Shown in pieces: positions 14,057 through 16,467 of a stretch of 16,467 nt of DNA. This stretch comes from Clostridia bacterium. GTDB taxonomy: Bacteria > Bacillota > Clostridia > Oscillospirales > QAMX01. Within the stretch, counting starts at the first letter, position 1; every line of letters begins with the position of its first letter. The translations under genes were made by a program, and so were the position numbers. The DNA is taken from the NCBI GenBank assembly GCA_017556885.1, contig JAFYLV010000132.1:1-16467 (forward strand), in the 5' to 3' direction. The notes beneath the pieces are model-generated. The model worked only from the letters and a program-made list of their open reading frames with translations, ran no database searches and had not been told where the DNA came from.

Positions 14057-14809
14057 TCAATATTCGGTTGCAGATTGAATTTTATGGTAATAATCCAGCG
14101 TGCGGAATCCCCGTCCAAGGGCGGAGAGAAGATACCGCTCCGCCGCCACGGAAAAGGCGCGCATGCCCTCCTCCCCGAGACGGAAGGAGAAAATGCGGCG
14201 GGCATCGCAGGAGAGCACGTAATTCATGGCCTCTGCCGCGCCGCCCCGGAGATAGACCGCTCCGCGGTCTCCCGGCAAATGCAGACGGCAGAACACCGCA
14301 CCCTCTGCCGGAGAAAAATACAGATCCTCCGCCGCGCCGCAGGCCGTGCAGGCACCTTCCGCCTCCGGCGCATAGCCGGCCAGGGCGGCGACCCGCAGTT
14401 CAAAGGCGGCCTTGATGAGTTCCTCCGCCGCCGTCTGCTCCGAGAGGGCATAGAGGGTATTGAGTCCCAGCCGCAAAAGTTCCTCCATGCCGGAATCGGC
14501 ATCGGAGAGAAGCTCCAGCACCTCGCAGACGTAGGCGGCGAGCGCCATGCTCTCCACCCGCTCCCGCAGGGGGAAGAAAAGCTCCACCGCCGAGGCCTCG
14601 TTGAGGGTGTACTGGGATTTTCCCTGAAAAAGCGCCATCTCCGAGAAGGCAAAGAGCTGCGTTGCCGAGCCGGTCCGGCTTCCCTTTCGCAGGGCGCCCC
14701 GGGCCTTGACGGTGATCTTTCCGTCCGTCGGGGTCAGCACACACAGCAGCTTGTCCGCCTCGCCGACGCGCGTTTCCCGCAGCACCAGTCCCGCTGTTTT
14801 AACAAGCAT
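14057..14809 (-). CDS. recO: DNA repair protein RecO
   Basis: 250 residues. RecO works with RecR (and RecF) to load RecA on SSB-covered single-stranded DNA and to anneal strands. The OB-fold N-terminus is typical: KTAGLVLRETRVGEADKLLCVLT, then GKITVKARGALRKGSR. The helical C-terminal domain carries a metal site made of Cys154-x-x-Cys157 and Cys174-x-x-His177, so the last ligand is His where many RecO proteins have Cys. The start at 14809 lies two bases after the era stop. It is followed by mutS2 after four bases. The tight packing era-recO-mutS2 indicates one transcript. Confidence 0.94.
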   Translation of the reverse strand: MLVKTAGLVLRETRVGEADKLLCVLTPTDGKITVKARGALRKGSRTGSATQLFAFSEMALFQGKSQYTLNEASAVELFFPLRERVESMALAAYVCEVLELLSDADSGMEELLRLGLNTLYALSEQTAAEELIKAAFELRVAALAGYAPEAEGACTACGAAEDLYFSPAEGAVFCRLHLPGDRGAVYLRGGAAEAMNYVLSCDARRIFSFRLGEEGMRAFSVAAERYLLSALGRGFRTLDYYHKIQSATEY

Positions 14810-14811
14810 GT

Positions 14812-15690
14812 TTAAAAGCCGAAGCTTGCAAGGAGATAATCGTTATTGCGCCAGTCCTCCTTGACGCGCACCCAGATCTGCATATAGACCTGCGCACCGA
14901 GCAGCTCCTCCAGATTTTTACGCGCATTGGCGCCGGCGGCCTTGAGGGTCTCGCCGTGGCTGCCGATGATGATTCCCTTGTGGGTGCGCTTCTCGCAGTA
15001 AACAGTGAGATCCACCTCGATCACGCCGTCCTCCCGCTCCTCAAAGCGCTCGGTGACCACAGCGATACCGTGGGGGACCTCCCGGTCGAGATGGCGCAGG
15101 AACTGCTCGCGCAGATACTCGGCGGCGAGGGTGCGCTCGCTCTGATCGGTCATATCGTCGTCCTCGTAGATATGCTCCGCCTCGGGCGCCCGGGCCTCCA
15201 GCATGGCGATCAGCTCCTCCACACCGTCGCCGGTGCGGGCGGAGATGGGGATGATCTCCTCAAAATCGTAGAGCTCGCTATAGGCGGCGATGGTGGGCAG
15301 AAGCACCGACTTCTGCACGGCATCCGCCTTGTTGATGACGCAGATGGCCGGCATTCCCGCCGCGCGGAAGCGCTCGGCAAGGATCTTCTCCGGAGGGCCG
15401 GGCAGCTTGTCCGGCTCACAGAGCAGCAGCGCCATATCCGCCGAGGCGGCGCTGTCCATAATGGTCTTCACCATGCGGTCGGCAAGCTTGGACTGCGCCT
15501 TGTGAAGACCGGGAGTGTCGAGAAAGACCAGCTGGGTCTCGCCTCGGGTAGTGACGCCGACGATACGGCTGCGGGTGGTCTGGGGTTTCGGCGATACGAT
15601 GGCGACCCGGCTGCCGACGATGCGGTTGAGCAGGGTGGATTTTCCGGTGTTGGGGCGTCCGGCGATGAGAATGATCCCGGTTTTCTGCAT
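14812..15690 (-). CDS. era: GTPase Era, 30S ribosome assembly factor
   Basis: 292 residues. Era binds the 3' end of 16S rRNA and helps mature the 30S subunit. The G domain is complete: G1 GRPNTGKST at 11-19, G2 around QTTRSRIVG 37-45, G3 DTPG at 58-61 and G4 NKAD at 120-123. The C-terminal KH domain (about 205-285) contains GIIIGSHGETLKAAGANARK, the RNA-binding GxxG region. The start ATG at 15690 has GGACGGAAG upstream, only a fair site. The ybeY stop is 24 bases before it. Confidence 0.97.
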   Translation of the reverse strand: MQKTGIILIAGRPNTGKSTLLNRIVGSRVAIVSPKPQTTRSRIVGVTTRGETQLVFLDTPGLHKAQSKLADRMVKTIMDSAASADMALLLCEPDKLPGPPEKILAERFRAAGMPAICVINKADAVQKSVLLPTIAAYSELYDFEEIIPISARTGDGVEELIAMLEARAPEAEHIYEDDDMTDQSERTLAAEYLREQFLRHLDREVPHGIAVVTERFEEREDGVIEVDLTVYCEKRTHKGIIIGSHGETLKAAGANARKNLEELLGAQVYMQIWVRVKEDWRNNDYLLASFGF

Positions 15691-15714
15691 GATATGTTCT
15701 TCCGTCCTTATCGT

Positions 15715-16218
15715 TTAATGGGAATCGCGGGTAAGCCCCGCGGCATCAAGGGCGCTGCGCTGCAGCGCCTCCATTTCGAGGCGTTCCGCCTCCTCCATAT
15801 GGTCATAGCCTAAGAAATGCAGCACCGAATGGGCGGCAAGAAAGGCAAATTCCCGTCGGGTGCTGTGGCCATACTCCTCCGCCTGCGCCCGGGCACGGGA
15901 CACGCAGATGAGCATATCGCCAAGATAGATGCGGCCGCCCTCCAGATCTGCTGCGCCGGCGATATCCGCCGGATCTTCCCCCGGTTCGATGGCGAGCATG
16001 GGGAAGGACAGCACGTCGGTGACGGCATCCTTATCCCGCGTTTCCGCATTGACGGCGCGGATCTCCTCCTCACCGCAGAGGGTCACCGAGAGAACAAAGG
16101 CGCTATCGGGAAAGAGGTGGGACAGTACCGCAAGGCAGCCGGCCCGCGCGGCGCGGGCCTCCGAAAGCCGTGCGCCGATGCCCCGGCGGCGGGAGATGAG
16201 GATCTTTGACTTTTTCAT
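15715..16218 (-). CDS. ybeY: Endoribonuclease YbeY, rRNA maturation
   Basis: 167 residues. YbeY is a zinc-dependent single-strand RNase for 16S rRNA 3' processing and ribosome quality control. The metal motif H-x3-H-x5-H is intact as His130, His134 and His140 (AAHSVLHFLGYDHM), preceded by TDVLSFPM at 67-74 and the LGDMLICV strand at 99-106. Its ATG overlaps the phoH stop (ATGA), and GGGAGAG stands about 7 bases upstream. A phoH-ybeY-era neighbourhood is classical in Firmicutes. Confidence 0.96.
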   Translation of the reverse strand: MKKSKILISRRRGIGARLSEARAARAGCLAVLSHLFPDSAFVLSVTLCGEEEIRAVNAETRDKDAVTDVLSFPMLAIEPGEDPADIAGAADLEGGRIYLGDMLICVSRARAQAEEYGHSTRREFAFLAAHSVLHFLGYDHMEEAERLEMEALQRSALDAAGLTRDSH

Positions 16219-16467
16219 GCCTTACTCTCCCGCATCTCCGGCGGTTTGTGCCGGTTTTTATCATGTTCTTCATAGGCGCGGATGATGCGCTGCACCAGCT
16301 CGTGACGCACCACGTCTCTGTCCGTCAGGTTGCAGACGGCGATGCCCTCCACGTCCTTCAGAATGCGTACGGCGTGCTTGAGTCCGCACTGAACGCCTGC
16401 CGGCAGGTCGATCTGGGTGACGTCGCCCGTCACCACCGCCTTGGAATTAAAGCCGAGGCGGGTGAGG
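16215..16467 (-). CDS. phoH: PhoH-family ATPase, C-terminal part only
   Basis: Only the last 83 or so codons are in the window; the 5' part, with the Walker A motif, lies beyond the right edge. The visible portion starts LTRLGFNSKAVVTGDVTQIDLP, the well-conserved nucleotide-sensing part of PhoH/PhoL proteins (TGD-x-x-Q-x-D-L). It ends ...VQRIIRAYEEHDKNRHKPPEMRESKA, with the charged tail usual for the family. PhoH-like proteins are predicted ATPases linked to RNA metabolism, and their constant pairing with ybeY supports a role in rRNA processing. The promoter of the phoH-ybeY-era-recO-mutS2 operon must lie outside the window. Confidence 0.93.
   Translation of the reverse strand, partial: LTRLGFNSKAVVTGDVTQIDLPAGVQCGLKHAVRILKDVEGIAVCNLTDRDVVRHELVQRIIRAYEEHDKNRHKPPEMRESKA

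Noticed and set aside
11614..14415. 933-codon plus-strand frame opposite mutS2 and recO
   Set aside because: Length is impressive, but the protein is repetitive Gly/His/Leu/Arg sequence, crosses two genuine genes, and has no ribosome binding site.

Overview
The window reads as chromosomal DNA of an endospore-forming, fairly GC-rich Firmicute, most likely a Clostridia/Oscillospirales-type gut or anaerobe genome. Evidence for this is a full-length spoIVA behind a good sigma-E promoter, AGGAGG-type ribosome binding sites, the low-GC-Gram-positive gene order phoH-ybeY-era-recO-mutS2, an HPr with both His15 and Ser46, and palindromic intergenic repeats of a kind I associate with that order. The genus cannot be fixed from the sequence alone.

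Left part (1-5049). A truncated minus-strand gene for a secreted S-layer-homology-like protein is divergent from spoIVA (446-1915, +), the spore-coat basement-layer ATPase. spoIVA converges, over a hairpin terminator, on a two-gene minus-strand unit: a Gfo/Idh/MocA oxidoreductase (3988-5049, own sigma-A promoter), then a strong hairpin, then a putative glycoside hydrolase of the GHL6/beta-galactosidase-trimerisation type (1970-3916). The pair looks like an accessory sugar-catabolic module without its transporter.

Middle (5191-7700). rmuC (5253-6464, +) is followed by two different palindromic repeat elements and then by the most unusual part of the window: an AT-richer islet of about 0.8 kb (6761-7553) bounded by two nearly identical direct copies, 142 and 143 bp, of the 3' end plus terminator of the downstream coiled-coil gene. 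The islet carries a divergent pair, a ribbon-helix-helix (RHH) regulator (+) and a small SLOG/Rossmann-like protein (-). They share a control region with repeated operator-like sites, and each is broken by a single missing base in a short homopolymer.

Right part (7679-16467, all minus strand). Reading in the direction of transcription: phoH (partial), ybeY, era, recO and mutS2 form a tightly packed operon for ribosome maturation and DNA repair; then ptsH (HPr) with its own promoter and terminator; then uvrC-rsmD-coaD and a DivIVA-like coiled-coil gene, ending in the duplicated terminator. Overlaps or gaps of a few bases (phoH/ybeY, era/recO, recO/mutS2, uvrC/rsmD) indicate translational coupling. 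The dgkA and cdd genes that often sit between ybeY and era in Firmicutes are absent.

I see no rRNA, tRNA, CRISPR array, transposase or integrase. The long open frames antisense to most genes are GC-bias shadows. No gene-free stretch exceeds 300 bases; the largest are 186-445 and 6465-6742, and both are described below.
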